In this document: positions 24,901-33,359 of the stretch, piece after piece
Layout: the number at the start of each line of letters is the position of its first letter
How positions within the stretch are numbered: position 1 is the stretch's first letter
Source: Cellulomonas cellasea
Lineage (GTDB): Bacteria; Actinomycetota; Actinomycetes; Actinomycetales; Cellulomonadaceae
Direction of reading: 5' to 3'
Assembly (NCBI RefSeq): GCF_006538745.1
Contig: NZ_BJLR01000016.1
Span: 248,001 to 312,000, forward strand
DNA: 64,000 bases
Notes under the pieces: generated by a model
What the model saw: only the letters and a program-made list of their open reading frames with translations
Database searches by the model: none
Told to the model about the DNA's origin: nothing
Made by a program: the position numbers and the translations under genes

Positions 24901-26280
24901 ATGGAGGACTTCACCCAGACGCTGGGGGCGGGGCCGCTGCTGGGCATCGCCGCCGCCGCGATCGCGCTGATCCTGCTGCTCGTCATCAAGTTCAAGCTGC
25001 ACGCGTTCCTGACCCTCGTCGTCGTCTCGCTCCTGACGGCCCTCGCGACGCGCATCCCGATCGGGGAGATCGCACCCACGCTGATCACCAGCTTCGGGAA
25101 CACGCTCGGGCCGGTCGCGCTGCTGATCGGGCTCGGCGCGATGCTCGGCAAGCTCATCGAGCACAGCGGCGGCGCGCGGGTGCTCGCCGAGAAGCTCGTC
25201 TCGGTGTTCGGGGAGGAGCGCGCGGCGTTCGCGCTCGGTGTCGCGTCGCTGATGCTCGGGTTCCCGATCTTCTTCGACGCCGGGCTCGTCGTGATGCTGC
25301 CGATCATCTTCGCGGTCGCGCGGCGCCTCGGCGGCACCAACGTCCTGCTCTACGGCATCCCCGCGGCGGCGGCGTTCTCCGTGATGCACGTGTTCCTGCC
25401 GCCCCACCCCGGACCGGTCGCGGCGACCGAGCTGTACGACGCGAACCTCGGCCTGGTGCTCCTGGTCGGCCTCGTGATCGCGCTGCCCGTCTGGTACGTG
25501 TCCGGGTACGTCTGGGGGAAGCGCGTCGGGCGGAAGTACCCGCTCCCGGTGCCCGGGCTGTTCGGCGAGCTCGACGACGACCAGCCGGTGAACCCGCCGT
25601 CGGTCCGCACGGTCGTCCTCGTCCTGCTGCTCCCGCTCGTCCTCATCTTCATGAACACCGGGCTCGACTCCGCCGAGGCCGCCGGCGCGGTCGACGGCGA
25701 CGCGCTGTGGGTCCAGGCGCTGACCCTCCTCGGCACGTCGAGCGTCGCGCTGCTCATCTCCGTGCTCGTCGCCGCGATCGCGCTCGGCACCCGCCGCGGC
25801 GAGTCGGGCACCGCGCTCGAGAAGGTCCTCGACTCGGCGCTCGGGCCGGTGTGCTCGGTCATCCTCATCACGGGCGCGGGCGGCATGTTCGGCGGCGTGC
25901 TGCGCGCGTCGGGCATCGGCGACGCGCTGTCGACGTCGCTCGAGAACATCGGGCTGCCCGTGATCGTCGCGGCGTACGTCATCGCGGTCGTGCTGCGCCT
26001 CGCGCAGGGCTCGGCGACCGTCGCGCTCGTGACGGCGGCCGGGCTCATGGCCCCGGCGGTCGGCGCGGGCGACTACAGCGCGCTGCAGATCGCGTGCATC
26101 GTGCTCGCGACCGCGGCCGGCTCCGTGTTCGCGAGCCACGTGAACGACTCGGGCTTCTGGCTCGTCGGCCGGCTCATGGGCATGGACGTCAAGACGACCC
26201 TGCGCACGTGGACGGTGCAGCAGACGCTCGAGTCCGTGCTCGCGTTCGCGCTCATCTCGGTGATCTTCGTCGTCGCGTAG
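24901..26280 (+). CDS. GntP-family gluconate:H+ symporter
   Basis: The 459-residue protein has about 12-14 hydrophobic helices and the GntP signatures GFPIFFDAGLVVMLPI, HVFLPPHPGPVAA and SHVNDSGFWL. The family imports gluconate or related sugar acids with protons. No gluconate kinase, 6-phosphogluconate dehydrogenase or GntR gene is nearby, so it is an orphan permease here and specificity within the family is open. It is preceded by the terminator of the GH3 gene and has its own 170-bp upstream region. ATG 24901 fits the expected N-terminus. Confidence 0.92.
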   Translation: MEDFTQTLGAGPLLGIAAAAIALILLLVIKFKLHAFLTLVVVSLLTALATRIPIGEIAPTLITSFGNTLGPVALLIGLGAMLGKLIEHSGGARVLAEKLVSVFGEERAAFALGVASLMLGFPIFFDAGLVVMLPIIFAVARRLGGTNVLLYGIPAAAAFSVMHVFLPPHPGPVAATELYDANLGLVLLVGLVIALPVWYVSGYVWGKRVGRKYPLPVPGLFGELDDDQPVNPPSVRTVVLVLLLPLVLIFMNTGLDSAEAAGAVDGDALWVQALTLLGTSSVALLISVLVAAIALGTRRGESGTALEKVLDSALGPVCSVILITGAGGMFGGVLRASGIGDALSTSLENIGLPVIVAAYVIAVVLRLAQGSATVALVTAAGLMAPAVGAGDYSALQIACIVLATAAGSVFASHVNDSGFWLVGRLMGMDVKTTLRTWTVQQTLESVLAFALISVIFVVA

Positions 26281-26364
26281 GCCGGCACGGAGACCGCCTG
26301 CACCCGCGCCGCCGGCTACGCCCGCTGACGCTCTCGTCGGGGGTGCCGCGCGCGCCCGCCCTGG

Positions 26365-27078
26365 CTACGGCAGCGTGACGCTCCCGTCGAGGAAGGACCC
26401 GGTGATCCCGCCGCCCTCGACCGTCGCGAGGCACAGCCCGGTGCGGTCGCCCCGGCCCCACGACTCCTCGGTCGGCGCCCAGGTGACCGGGCGCACGCCC
26501 TGCTCGACCTCCGCGGGGCTCAGCGCGCACGCCGCCGCCACGCGCGCGTCCGCGGACTCCTGACCGGGCCAGATCGCGTCGCGCGAGAACGCGTACTGGG
26601 TGACCACCTCGGCCGCGTGCGGGTCGGCGCACGGCACGGCGGACACGGAGTCGACGGGCCCGTCGGGCGGCAGCTCGGCGAGGCAGACGCCGGTCACGAG
26701 CTGCGCCGCGTGCACCTCGCGCGGCGCGTCGACGTCGCCCGCGAGCGGACGCTCGGCCCGGGAGGTGAGGACCGAGCCGAGGACGACGCCGGTCCACGCG
26801 AGCGTGCCGAGCACCCCGAGCGCGATCCCGGCGAGCGCGAGCCGGCCACCGCGCCGCCCCCGGGAGCGCACGCGCGCCCGGGCGACGAGCCCCAGCACGA
26901 GCGCGAGCGGCCCCCCGCCGAGCGCACCCACGACGACCGACACCCAGGCGGTCGGCTCGGTGGGTACCGCGGGCGCCTCCCAGCCGGGGGCGTAGTACGG
27001 CGCGTCCGACGACGCGAACGGGTCGGCGGGCCGGTCGGGGCCGGGTCCGGACGGCTGCGGGCCGGGCGCTGCGCTCAT
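26365..27078 (-). CDS. DUF4190/septum-formation-domain membrane protein
   Basis: The 237-residue protein has a Pro-rich cytosolic N-terminus, two transmembrane helices (about 45-65 and 82-105) that match DUF4190, and an extracytoplasmic domain with CLAELPPDGP, CADPHAAEV and two further Cys (AAACALS and GLCLATV), as in the actinobacterial septum-formation family. These domains occur in envelope proteins of unknown role. A TAGGTT box lies 7 nt before the ATG, indicating a leaderless mRNA. It is a paralogue of the next gene and shares its orientation. Confidence 0.78.
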   Translation of the reverse strand: MSAAPGPQPSGPGPDRPADPFASSDAPYYAPGWEAPAVPTEPTAWVSVVVGALGGGPLALVLGLVARARVRSRGRRGGRLALAGIALGVLGTLAWTGVVLGSVLTSRAERPLAGDVDAPREVHAAQLVTGVCLAELPPDGPVDSVSAVPCADPHAAEVVTQYAFSRDAIWPGQESADARVAAACALSPAEVEQGVRPVTWAPTEESWGRGDRTGLCLATVEGGGITGSFLDGSVTLP

Positions 27079-27085
27079 GGGCACG

Positions 27086-27091
27086 AACCTA
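27086..27091 (-). promoter_or_regulatory. -10 box (TAGGTT), leaderless start at 27078
   Basis: On the minus strand TAGGTT is followed by 7 nt and ATG 27078. The neighbouring paralogue has the same box with 6 nt. Confidence 0.5.
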
Positions 27092-27233
27092 ACCGAGCGG
27101 CGCCCGCCCTCGAACGGGACAGGTCCGGCGGAGGGCACACCGCGCCGGCCCGGCCCGCGGGCGCGTGCTCGTAGGTCGGGCCCGCGCCGCCCGCAGCCAG
27201 GGCCGTTCGGCCGTTCCCTCGCGAGGGGGTCGC

Positions 27234-28619
27234 TCAGGGGCCGACGGGCTCGCCGTCGACCGTGAGCCCGCCCGCGACGAGCGAGCCGGTGAGCTCGCTG
27301 TCCCACCCGTCGAGCACGCAGTAGCCGGACGTGCGACCCGCGGCGTACTGGTCGGGGTGCGGGTAGAAGACGTCGACGCCGACGGGGTAGCCGACGATCC
27401 GCTCCGCGAGGTCCGACGCGACGACCTGGCAGTCGGTCCACGCCTCGTCGTACGCGGGGTCCTCGCTCTCGAAGTCGAGCACGACCGGGCCGGACATCTC
27501 GACGACGGCGACGATCTCCCCGCCGTGCGGCTGCGCGCAGTCGACCGTCCGGGCCTCGACGAGGTCGTAGTCGTACGGGACACGCACGAGGCAGTCGCCG
27601 GGCTCGAGCGCGTCGGTCAGCTCGTACTGCGGCAGCGTGTCGTCGTACATGCCCTCCTCGAACCCCTGCTCGAAGCTCTCCGCGAGGCTGCCCGTGCCGT
27701 CAGGGTCGGTCGTGAAGCCGTAGACCATGAGCCCGATGAGCGCGACGAGCCACAGCGTCATGATCGCGCCGACCCAGATGCCCGCGACCGCGAGCCCGCG
27801 GCCACGGTGGCCCGTGCGCCGGATGCGGCGCAGCGCCGCGATGCCGAGGCCGATGCCGACGGGCCCGGTGATCCCGCCGAGGAAGACGCCGGCGCCGCTC
27901 GTGGAGATGGCGGCGATCGCGAGGCCGTCGTGCGGCGCGTCGGACTGTCCCCACGTGCCGGGCGGCGGGTATCCGTAGCCGGGCTGGGCGTACCCGGGCT
28001 GGCCGTACCCCGGCTGCACGTAGCCGTACGGGGTGGGCTGACCGTAGCCGGCTGACTGCGCCTGGCCGTAGCCCTGCTGCGGCTGCGCGTACGGGGAGCC
28101 GGGCGTCGGGTAGGGCGCCCCGGGGTGGCCCGTCGCCGACGCGCCGTCGTACGGGCCTGCGGGCATCGAGCCGTACGCACCTGCGGGCGTCGACCCGTAC
28201 GCACCTGCGGGCGTCGAGCCGTACGCGCCCGCCGGGTCCGCGCCGTGAGCGCCCTGCGAGGCGGTGCCGTACGCGCCGGCCGAGCCCGCGCCGTAGGAGC
28301 CCTGCCCGGTCGTGCCGTACGCGCCCTGCGAGCCCTCGCCGTAGGGGCCCGCCGGGGCGGTGCCGTAGGGGGTGCTCGGGGCGGGGGGCGGCGTCGGGGC
28401 CGCGCCGTACGGGGGCGTCGGGCCCGCGGGGGCGCCGTCGTGCGCGGACGTCCCTGGCTTGAGCAGCGAGACCGCCTCGTAGCCGCTCGGCGCGGGCGCG
28501 GTGGGGTAGCCGGAGGCGGGCGCGGAGCCGGTCGCGGGCGTGCTCCGGTCCGGACCGGGGGCGGCGAACGGGTTGTGCGGTTCGGGGTCCGACGAGGGCC
28601 ACCCGGGCGTCGTGCTCAT
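27234..28619 (-). CDS. DUF4190/septum-formation-domain protein with long Gly/Tyr/Pro-rich N-terminus
   Basis: A 461-residue protein has about 225 residues of low-complexity sequence (GAYGSTPA, YGQPGYAQPGYGYPPPG-type repeats), then two transmembrane helices (about 235-260 and 278-300, DUF4190-like) and an extracytoplasmic septum-formation-type domain with CLVRVPYDYD, CAQPHGGE, CQVVASD and GYCVLDGW. The four Cys probably form two disulfides. The flexible N-terminus is cytosolic by prediction and could drive self-association, which is speculative. A TAGGTT box 6 nt before the ATG suggests a leaderless mRNA. It is paralogous to the adjacent downstream gene. Confidence 0.78.
   Translation of the reverse strand: MSTTPGWPSSDPEPHNPFAAPGPDRSTPATGSAPASGYPTAPAPSGYEAVSLLKPGTSAHDGAPAGPTPPYGAAPTPPPAPSTPYGTAPAGPYGEGSQGAYGTTGQGSYGAGSAGAYGTASQGAHGADPAGAYGSTPAGAYGSTPAGAYGSMPAGPYDGASATGHPGAPYPTPGSPYAQPQQGYGQAQSAGYGQPTPYGYVQPGYGQPGYAQPGYGYPPPGTWGQSDAPHDGLAIAAISTSGAGVFLGGITGPVGIGLGIAALRRIRRTGHRGRGLAVAGIWVGAIMTLWLVALIGLMVYGFTTDPDGTGSLAESFEQGFEEGMYDDTLPQYELTDALEPGDCLVRVPYDYDLVEARTVDCAQPHGGEIVAVVEMSGPVVLDFESEDPAYDEAWTDCQVVASDLAERIVGYPVGVDVFYPHPDQYAAGRTSGYCVLDGWDSELTGSLVAGGLTVDGEPVGP
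28153..28224 (-). repeat. Three tandem 24-bp coding repeats
   Basis: Three 24-bp units (28153-28176, 28177-28200, 28201-28224) encode the GAYGSTPA repeats. Confidence 0.75.
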
Positions 28620-28625
28620 GCGACG

Positions 28626-28631
28626 AACCTA
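28626..28631 (-). promoter_or_regulatory. -10 box (TAGGTT), leaderless start at 28619
   Basis: TAGGTT on the minus strand is separated by 6 nt from ATG 28619, without a Shine-Dalgarno sequence. Confidence 0.5.
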
Positions 28632-28726
28632 GTGCGTGCGGAGCGGCTGCCGAGCCCGTCCGCCGGGTGATGCTCGACGCAGGGCGGGTGCATCGACGGG
28701 CGGCCGGCGGAGCCGCCCCGGGCCGG

Positions 28727-29527
28727 TCAGTCGGCCAGGTCGAGGATCACCGGCACGTGGTCCGAGGCGCCCTTGCCCTTGCGCTCCTCGCGGTCGATCG
28801 TCACCCCGGCCACGCGCGCCGCGAGCGCGGGGGAGGCGTACGTCAGGTCGATCCGCATGCCCTCGTTGCGCGGGAACCGCAGCTGCTTGTAGTCCCAGTA
28901 CGTGTAGGCGCGCTCGGGCGTGCGCGGGCGGGAGACCTCGGTGTAGCCGGCGGAGGCGAGGGCCGCGAACGCCTCGCGCTCGGCCGGGGTCACGTGCGTC
29001 GACCCGGCGAACGCCGCGACGTCCCACACGTCGGTGTCGAGCGGGGCGATGTTCCAGTCCCCGACGAGCGCGACCTGCGCCGCGGGGTCGCCGCCGGCCG
29101 CGGGGTCGAGCCACGCACCGGCGGCCTGGCGCAGGCGCTCGAGCCACTCGAGCTTGTACGTGTAGTGCGGGTCGCCGACCGCCCGGCCGTTCGGCACGTA
29201 CAGGCTCCACACGCGCACGCCGCCGCACGTGGCGCCGAGCGCCCTCGCCTCGGTGACCGGCTCCGCGCCGAACCCGGGCTGCCCCGCGAACGCGCGCTCG
29301 ACGTCGGCCGTGCCCACGCGGGAGAGGATCGCGACCCCGTTCCACTGGCTGTACCCGCTCGTCGTCACCTCGTAGCCCGACGCCTCGAACATCGCGTACG
29401 GGAACTGCTCGTCCTTGCACTTGGTCTCCTGGAGCGCCAGGACGTCCGTGCCGCTCCGCTCCAGGAACGCGAGCACGCGCTCGGCGCGGGCCCTGATCGA
29501 GTTGACGTTCCACGTGGCGAGGCGCAT
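28727..29527 (-). CDS. xthA: Exodeoxyribonuclease III / AP endonuclease
   Basis: A 266-residue enzyme of the endonuclease/exonuclease/phosphatase fold that nicks DNA at abasic sites in base-excision repair. The motifs are complete: ATWNVNSIRAR, LQETKCKDEQFP (metal-binding Glu), YVPNGRAVGD, GDWNIAP (Asp-x-Asn), YTYWDYK and a C-terminal SDHVPVILDL (catalytic Asp-His). ATG 29527 gives the standard N-terminus MRLATWNVNS. It has a TAGCCT box 7 nt upstream and is divergent from the SDR gene. Confidence 0.95.
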   Translation of the reverse strand: MRLATWNVNSIRARAERVLAFLERSGTDVLALQETKCKDEQFPYAMFEASGYEVTTSGYSQWNGVAILSRVGTADVERAFAGQPGFGAEPVTEARALGATCGGVRVWSLYVPNGRAVGDPHYTYKLEWLERLRQAAGAWLDPAAGGDPAAQVALVGDWNIAPLDTDVWDVAAFAGSTHVTPAEREAFAALASAGYTEVSRPRTPERAYTYWDYKQLRFPRNEGMRIDLTYASPALAARVAGVTIDREERKGKGASDHVPVILDLAD

Positions 29528-29534
29528 GCGGGCC

Positions 29535-29540
29535 AGGCTA
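29535..29540 (-). promoter_or_regulatory. -10 box (TAGCCT), leaderless xthA
   Basis: TAGCCT on the minus strand lies 7 nt before ATG 29527. Confidence 0.5.
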
Positions 29541-29613
29541 ACGACCGGCACGCGGCCGGCACGCGACCGGCCCGCGACCGGCCCAGCCGGCTCCCGACGG
29601 GTCCGCGCAACGT

Positions 29614-29643
29614 CTGACAAGCGCGTCCGCCGGTCCGTAAGGT
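29614..29643 (+). promoter_or_regulatory. Promoter (-35 CTGACA, -10 TAAGGT), leaderless SDR mRNA
   Basis: CTGACA (29614-29619) and TAAGGT (29638-29643) are 18 bp apart. ATG 29651 follows after 7 nt. This is the clearest complete vegetative-type promoter in the window. Confidence 0.65.
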
Positions 29644-29650
29644 GTCGGCC

Positions 29651-30460
29651 ATGGGTACCGCGATGATCACGGGCGCGAGCGCCGGCCTCGGGCTGGAGTT
29701 CGCCTGGCAGCTGGCGACCGCGAAGCACGACGTCGTCCTGGTGGCGCGCGGGACGGAGCGCCTCGAGCGGCTCGCCGCGCAGCTGCACGCCGCCGCCGGG
29801 GTGCACGCCGAGGTCCTCACCGCCGACCTCGCGGACCGCGCGGACGTCGAGCGGGTCGCCGAGCGGCTGCGCTCCGACGAGCACCCGGTCGGGCTCCTCG
29901 TGAACAACGCCGGGCTCGGGCTGCGCAAGCGGTTCCTCGAGGGCGAGCTCGAGGACGAGGAGCGCTCGCTCGAGCTCATGGTCCGCACCGTCATGGTCCT
30001 CTCGCACGCCGCCGCCGAGTCCATGACCCGGCGCGGGCGCGGGGCGATCCTCAACGTCTCGTCGGTCGCGGCACTGCTCGCGTCCGGCACGTACTCCGCG
30101 CACAAGGCGTGGGTCCGCACGTTCACCGAGAGCCTCGCCGTCGAGCTGCGCGACACCGGCGTCACCGCGACGGTGCTGCAGCCCGGGTTCGTGCACACCG
30201 AGTTCCACGACCGCGCGGGCATCGACATGACGGCGCTCCCCGAGATCGCGTGGCTCAACGCCGACGCGGTCGTGGCCGCCGCGCTCGCGGACGTGCGCCG
30301 CGGGGTCGTCATCTCGACCCCGAGCCTGCGCTACCAGGCCGCCGCCGGCGTCGCCCGGCTCCTCCCGCGCTCCGCGGTGCGCGCGCTCGGCAGCTACCGC
30401 GCCCGGCTCGCGGCGGCGTCGGCCGACGGCAGCGAGTCGGACCACGGGTTCACCGACTGA
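29651..30460 (+). CDS. SDR-family short-chain dehydrogenase/reductase
   Basis: The 269-residue enzyme has the classical SDR cofactor loop TGASAGLG near the N-terminus, NNAGLG, catalytic Ser in NVSSVAAL and YxxxK in YSAHK. Substrate-loop sequences do not show specificity. Related actinobacterial proteins are annotated as DltE-like or generic SDRs. ATG 29651 is at the predicted transcription start. The following gene, an SRPBCC protein, begins 43 bp downstream, so lipid- or polyketide-like substrates are possible, but this is only positional. Confidence 0.88.
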   Translation: MGTAMITGASAGLGLEFAWQLATAKHDVVLVARGTERLERLAAQLHAAAGVHAEVLTADLADRADVERVAERLRSDEHPVGLLVNNAGLGLRKRFLEGELEDEERSLELMVRTVMVLSHAAAESMTRRGRGAILNVSSVAALLASGTYSAHKAWVRTFTESLAVELRDTGVTATVLQPGFVHTEFHDRAGIDMTALPEIAWLNADAVVAAALADVRRGVVISTPSLRYQAAAGVARLLPRSAVRALGSYRARLAAASADGSESDHGFTD

Positions 30461-30503
30461 GCACCCCCTCCCGCTCGGGGCGCCGCACCGCCATGCTCGG
30501 GGC

Positions 30504-31136
30504 GTGACCGAGCCCATCTACGTCGAGACGCACGTCCGCGCGCCGCTCGACCGGGTCTGGGAGCTCACGCAGGACACCGAGCTGCACCCGCGCTGGGACG
30601 CGCGGTTCAGCCGCATCACGCCCGTCGAGGAGCTCGCGGGCGGCGGCTACCGGTTCCGCTACGAGCTGCGGCTGCCGCTGCACACCCTGGCCGGCACCGG
30701 GACGAGCCTCGGCGAGCGGCACCGCCCCGACGGCACCCGCACGTCGGCGCTGCGGTTCACGACGCCCGACCGCCTCTCGCCGCTCGGCCCGGGACGCGGC
30801 TACTGGCGCTACGTCCCCACGGCCGACGGCGTCACGTTCGTCACCGGGTACGACTACGCGCCCGGCTGGGGGAGCGTGCTGGACCGGCTCGTGCTGCGGC
30901 ACGTCGTCGGCTGGCTCACCGCCTGGAGCTTCGACCGCCTGCGCATCTGGGCCGAGACCGGCACGGAGCCCGAGCGCTGGCCGCTCGCCTCGGTGCTCGC
31001 GGTGTGGCGGCCGGACCGCCCGCGCGCGAGCCGCTGCCGGCGCGCACCGGGGGCGCGCCGGCGTCCCCGCACCGACCCGGCGCCGTCCGTCATGGACGAC
31101 GCCCCCGCCACGCTCGACCAGCTGGAGGCGCCGTGA
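30504..31136 (+). CDS. SRPBCC/START-like ligand-binding domain protein
   Basis: The 210-residue protein has a helix-grip fold opening with VETHVRAPLDRVWELTQDTELHPRWDARF, a standard polyketide-cyclase/START-like N-terminus, followed by alternating strands to about residue 165 and an Arg-rich, probably disordered tail. Such folds bind hydrophobic ligands. GTG 30504 is 6 nt after a CATGCT box. Its stop overlaps the GTG of the frameshifted DUF4166 gene (GTGA), so the two were cotranslated. The pair may act on the same lipid-like ligand, but this is not testable from sequence. Confidence 0.8.
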   Translation: MTEPIYVETHVRAPLDRVWELTQDTELHPRWDARFSRITPVEELAGGGYRFRYELRLPLHTLAGTGTSLGERHRPDGTRTSALRFTTPDRLSPLGPGRGYWRYVPTADGVTFVTGYDYAPGWGSVLDRLVLRHVVGWLTAWSFDRLRIWAETGTEPERWPLASVLAVWRPDRPRASRCRRAPGARRRPRTDPAPSVMDDAPATLDQLEAP

Positions 31137-31800
31137 CGTCCGTGTTCGCCCAGGCCCTCGGTGCGGACTTCGCGCGCCTGCACCCGATGCTCCAGCGCCG
31201 GTTCGGGGTCGGCCTCGACGCGGGTACGCGTGCGTCGGCACGGGGGTCATGCACGAGATCCGGCGGGGCCCGTGGTGGACGCTGCCGTTCCTGTACCTCG
31301 GCGCGGTCCGCAACATCCTGCTGCCCGACGTGGGCCGGGACGTGCCGTTCACCATCTCGAACTACCCGTACCGCGACCCGCACGGCCGCGAGACGGTGAC
31401 GTTCGTGCGCGAGTACCTGCTGCGCGGCCGCACGCGGCGGTTCGACGCGACGATGGTGCTGCACGACGGCCGGGTCGTCGACTACCTCGGCACGCACCAG
31501 CACCTCGCCGTCGACCTCGACCTGCAGGTGCAGGACGACGGCTCGCTCCGCCTGACGACGCACGGCCAGCGGTTCTACGAGGGCCCGGTCGGCTTCCGGT
31601 TCCCGCTGCTGCTCAGCGGCGAGGCCCGGCTGCACGAGTGGTTCGACGACGACGCGCAGGAGTTCCGCGTCGACCTCCAGGTCCGCAACCGGCTGCTCGG
31701 GTTCCTGTTCGGCTACCGCGGGACGTTCACGTGCGAGTTCCCCGACGCCGACGACGCCCCCGAGCGCCTGCGCCCCGTCCGGCACGAGCTGCGCACCTGA
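31133..31800 (+). pseudogene. DUF4166-domain protein gene with a one-base frameshift
   Basis: The frame starting at GTG 31133 reads a normal DUF4166 N-terminus (FAQALGADFARLHPMLQRRFG...GLDAG) and leaves it near 31224. The rest of the domain (YACVGTGVMHEIRRGPWWT through the stop at 31800) continues in the next frame. One missing base at 31223-31225 (GGTAC where GGNTAC is expected) restores a 222-residue protein of normal length. The remainder is well conserved, with no other stop, so the event is recent or a sequencing error. Internal restart at ATG 31249 would give a 183-residue product. The family function is unknown. Confidence 0.8.
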
Positions 31801-31815
31801 CCCCGGCGGGCCGGC

Positions 31816-31925
31816 GCGGGCAGGGGCGGGCCGTCGGCGGTGCGGGCACGGCGGCGGCGGCGCGGGCAGGGGCGAGGCGGCGGTGCGGGCACGGGCACGT
31901 CGGCGGCGGTGCGGGCGCGGTCGGT
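31816..31925. repeat. Imperfect GC-rich repeats before pyrE
   Basis: A GCGCGGGCAGGGGCG...GGCGGTGCGGGCACG block recurs twice with a third degenerate copy in the 137-bp gap. It may be a slippage product, and no function is seen. Confidence 0.45.
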
Positions 31926-31930
31926 AGCCT
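31925..31930 (+). promoter_or_regulatory. -10 box (TAGCCT), leaderless pyrE
   Basis: TAGCCT lies 7 nt before GTG 31938. No PyrR-type leader is present. Confidence 0.5.
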
Positions 31931-31937
31931 GGCGGCC

Positions 31938-32534
31938 GTGACCTCCTCGACCGGCCCCGACGGCCGTACCCTGTCCCCGACGCCGCGCGAGCAGCTGCGC
32001 GAGCTCATCGCCGAGATCGCGGTCGTGCGCGGCCGCGTGACCCTCTCGTCGGGCCGCGAGGCCGACTACTACGTGGACCTGCGCCGGATCACGCTGCACC
32101 ACCGCGCGTCCCCGCTCGTCGGACACCTGCTGCTGGACCGCCTCGAGGAGGTCGGCCTCGGGACCGCCGAGGTGGACGCCGTCGGCGGGCTCACGCTCGG
32201 CGCGGACCCCGTCGCGACGGCCCTGCTGCACGCGGCGGCGTCGCGCGGGCTCGACCTCGACGCGTTCGTCGTCCGCAAGGAGGGCAAGGCGCACGGCCTG
32301 CAGCGGCGCATCGAGGGACCCGACATCGCAGGGCGGCGCGTCGTCGTCGTCGAGGACACCTCGACCACGGGCGGCTCGGCGATCACGGCCGTCGAGGCGG
32401 CGCGCGAGGCGGGCGCCGAGGTCCTGGGGGTCGCCGTCATCGTCGACCGCGGGACGGGCGCGCGGGAGGCGATCGAGGCGCTCGGCGTCCCGTACCACTT
32501 CCTCTTCGACCTGACGGACCTCGGCCTGGCCTGA
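31938..32534 (+). CDS. pyrE: Orotate phosphoribosyltransferase
   Basis: The 198-residue enzyme joins orotate to PRPP to form OMP in pyrimidine synthesis. The PRPP-binding motif VVVVEDTSTTGGS is intact, with the flexible loop FVVRKEGKAHG that carries the catalytic Lys. An N-terminal SSGREADYYVDLR matches the orotate site. GTG 31938 was chosen from the family N-terminus and the -10 box. It stands apart from other pyr genes, as is usual in actinobacteria, where pyrE lies in the clpB-fba region. Confidence 0.93.
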   Translation: MTSSTGPDGRTLSPTPREQLRELIAEIAVVRGRVTLSSGREADYYVDLRRITLHHRASPLVGHLLLDRLEEVGLGTAEVDAVGGLTLGADPVATALLHAAASRGLDLDAFVVRKEGKAHGLQRRIEGPDIAGRRVVVVEDTSTTGGSAITAVEAAREAGAEVLGVAVIVDRGTGAREAIEALGVPYHFLFDLTDLGLA

Positions 32535-32537
32535 GCC

Positions 32538-32563
32538 GGCCGGTCCGGCGGGTCCGACCGGCC
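32538..32563 (+). terminator. Probable terminator after pyrE
   Basis: A perfect 7-bp stem (GGCCGGT 32538-32544, ACCGGCC 32557-32563) starts 4 nt past the pyrE stop. Confidence 0.45.
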
Positions 32564-32630
32564 GACCGAGCGGCCCGCAGCCGACGGCGCGAGCCGGTGC
32601 GGCGCGAGCCCGGGCCTGCGACGCCCCGGC

Positions 32631-32680
32631 CCGCGACGACCGCGCGCGCGACGACCGCCCAACGCGACGACCGCCCACGC
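32631..32680. repeat. Three short GCGACGACCGC repeats
   Basis: CGCGACGACCGC occurs three times within about 50 bp in the gap between convergent pyrE and the RsbW-like gene, with 15-17 bp periods. Confidence 0.5.
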
Positions 32681-32763
32681 GGCGCGCGCCACGGGACGCC
32701 CGCGCACGCCACCGGCGCCGCACCCCGAGGTCCGCAGGGGGCCGGCGCCGGTCGCGTGCGTGC

Positions 32764-33246
32764 TCAGCCCTGGCCGGGGAAGACCGCCCAGACGTGCTTC
32801 GTCGCGTGCGCGGTGTACCAGCCGACGTCGACGGACAGGCGGCGGGCGATCTGCAGCCCGAAGCCCCCGTTGCCCGGGATGCGGGCGCCCGCGACGTACG
32901 GCGTCGTGTTGAGGTCGTGGTCGGCGACGTCGAGCAGGTAGCTCGTGCCGTCGCGCATGAGCCGGACGATCGTGGGCGGCTTGCCGTGCTCGAGCGCGTT
33001 GGTCGCGAGCTCGGAGGCGACGAGGACCATGTGGTGCGCGACCGGCCCGAGCTCCGCCTGCGGGTCGGCGCCGTCCGCGGTGACCTCGCGCAGGATCTCC
33101 GCGCGCAGCTCCGTGAGCTGGCGCGCGGAGTCGAGGGTCCACGTCCGCACGAGCGTGTAGCTCGCGGGCGGGTCGGAGCTCTGCAGACCGTCGTCGGACT
33201 CGGTGTCCTGCTCCGGTCCGGGGTCGGTCGTCCTGGGGTCGGCCAC
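32764..33246 (-). CDS. RsbW-like ATP-binding protein (anti-sigma factor/serine kinase family)
   Basis: A 160-residue HATPase_c_2 protein has the N box SELATNALEHG and the G2-like GGFGLQIARRLSVD motif. Members bind sigma factors or phosphorylate STAS antagonists. An acidic N-terminal extension of about 30 residues is unusual but common in actinobacterial copies. GTG 33246 is preceded by GAGGAG. No sigma factor gene is adjacent, but two STAS proteins and SpoIIE phosphatases lie within 10 kb, so a role in the same partner-switching network is inferred. Confidence 0.85.
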   Translation of the reverse strand: MADPRTTDPGPEQDTESDDGLQSSDPPASYTLVRTWTLDSARQLTELRAEILREVTADGADPQAELGPVAHHMVLVASELATNALEHGKPPTIVRLMRDGTSYLLDVADHDLNTTPYVAGARIPGNGGFGLQIARRLSVDVGWYTAHATKHVWAVFPGQG

Positions 33247-33359
33247 GGTGCTCCTCGTCTCGGTGCGCGCAGCGTGCCCTACGCACCCCGCGACCGTAGG
33301 CCCCCGGCGGGGCCGTGGCGAGCGGACGTCGCCGCTCCGGACGGACTTCGCCCGGCGGG

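Noticed and set aside
24901-26280. Full gluconate utilisation operon
   Set aside because: Only the permease is present; no kinase, dehydrogenase or GntR gene is adjacent.
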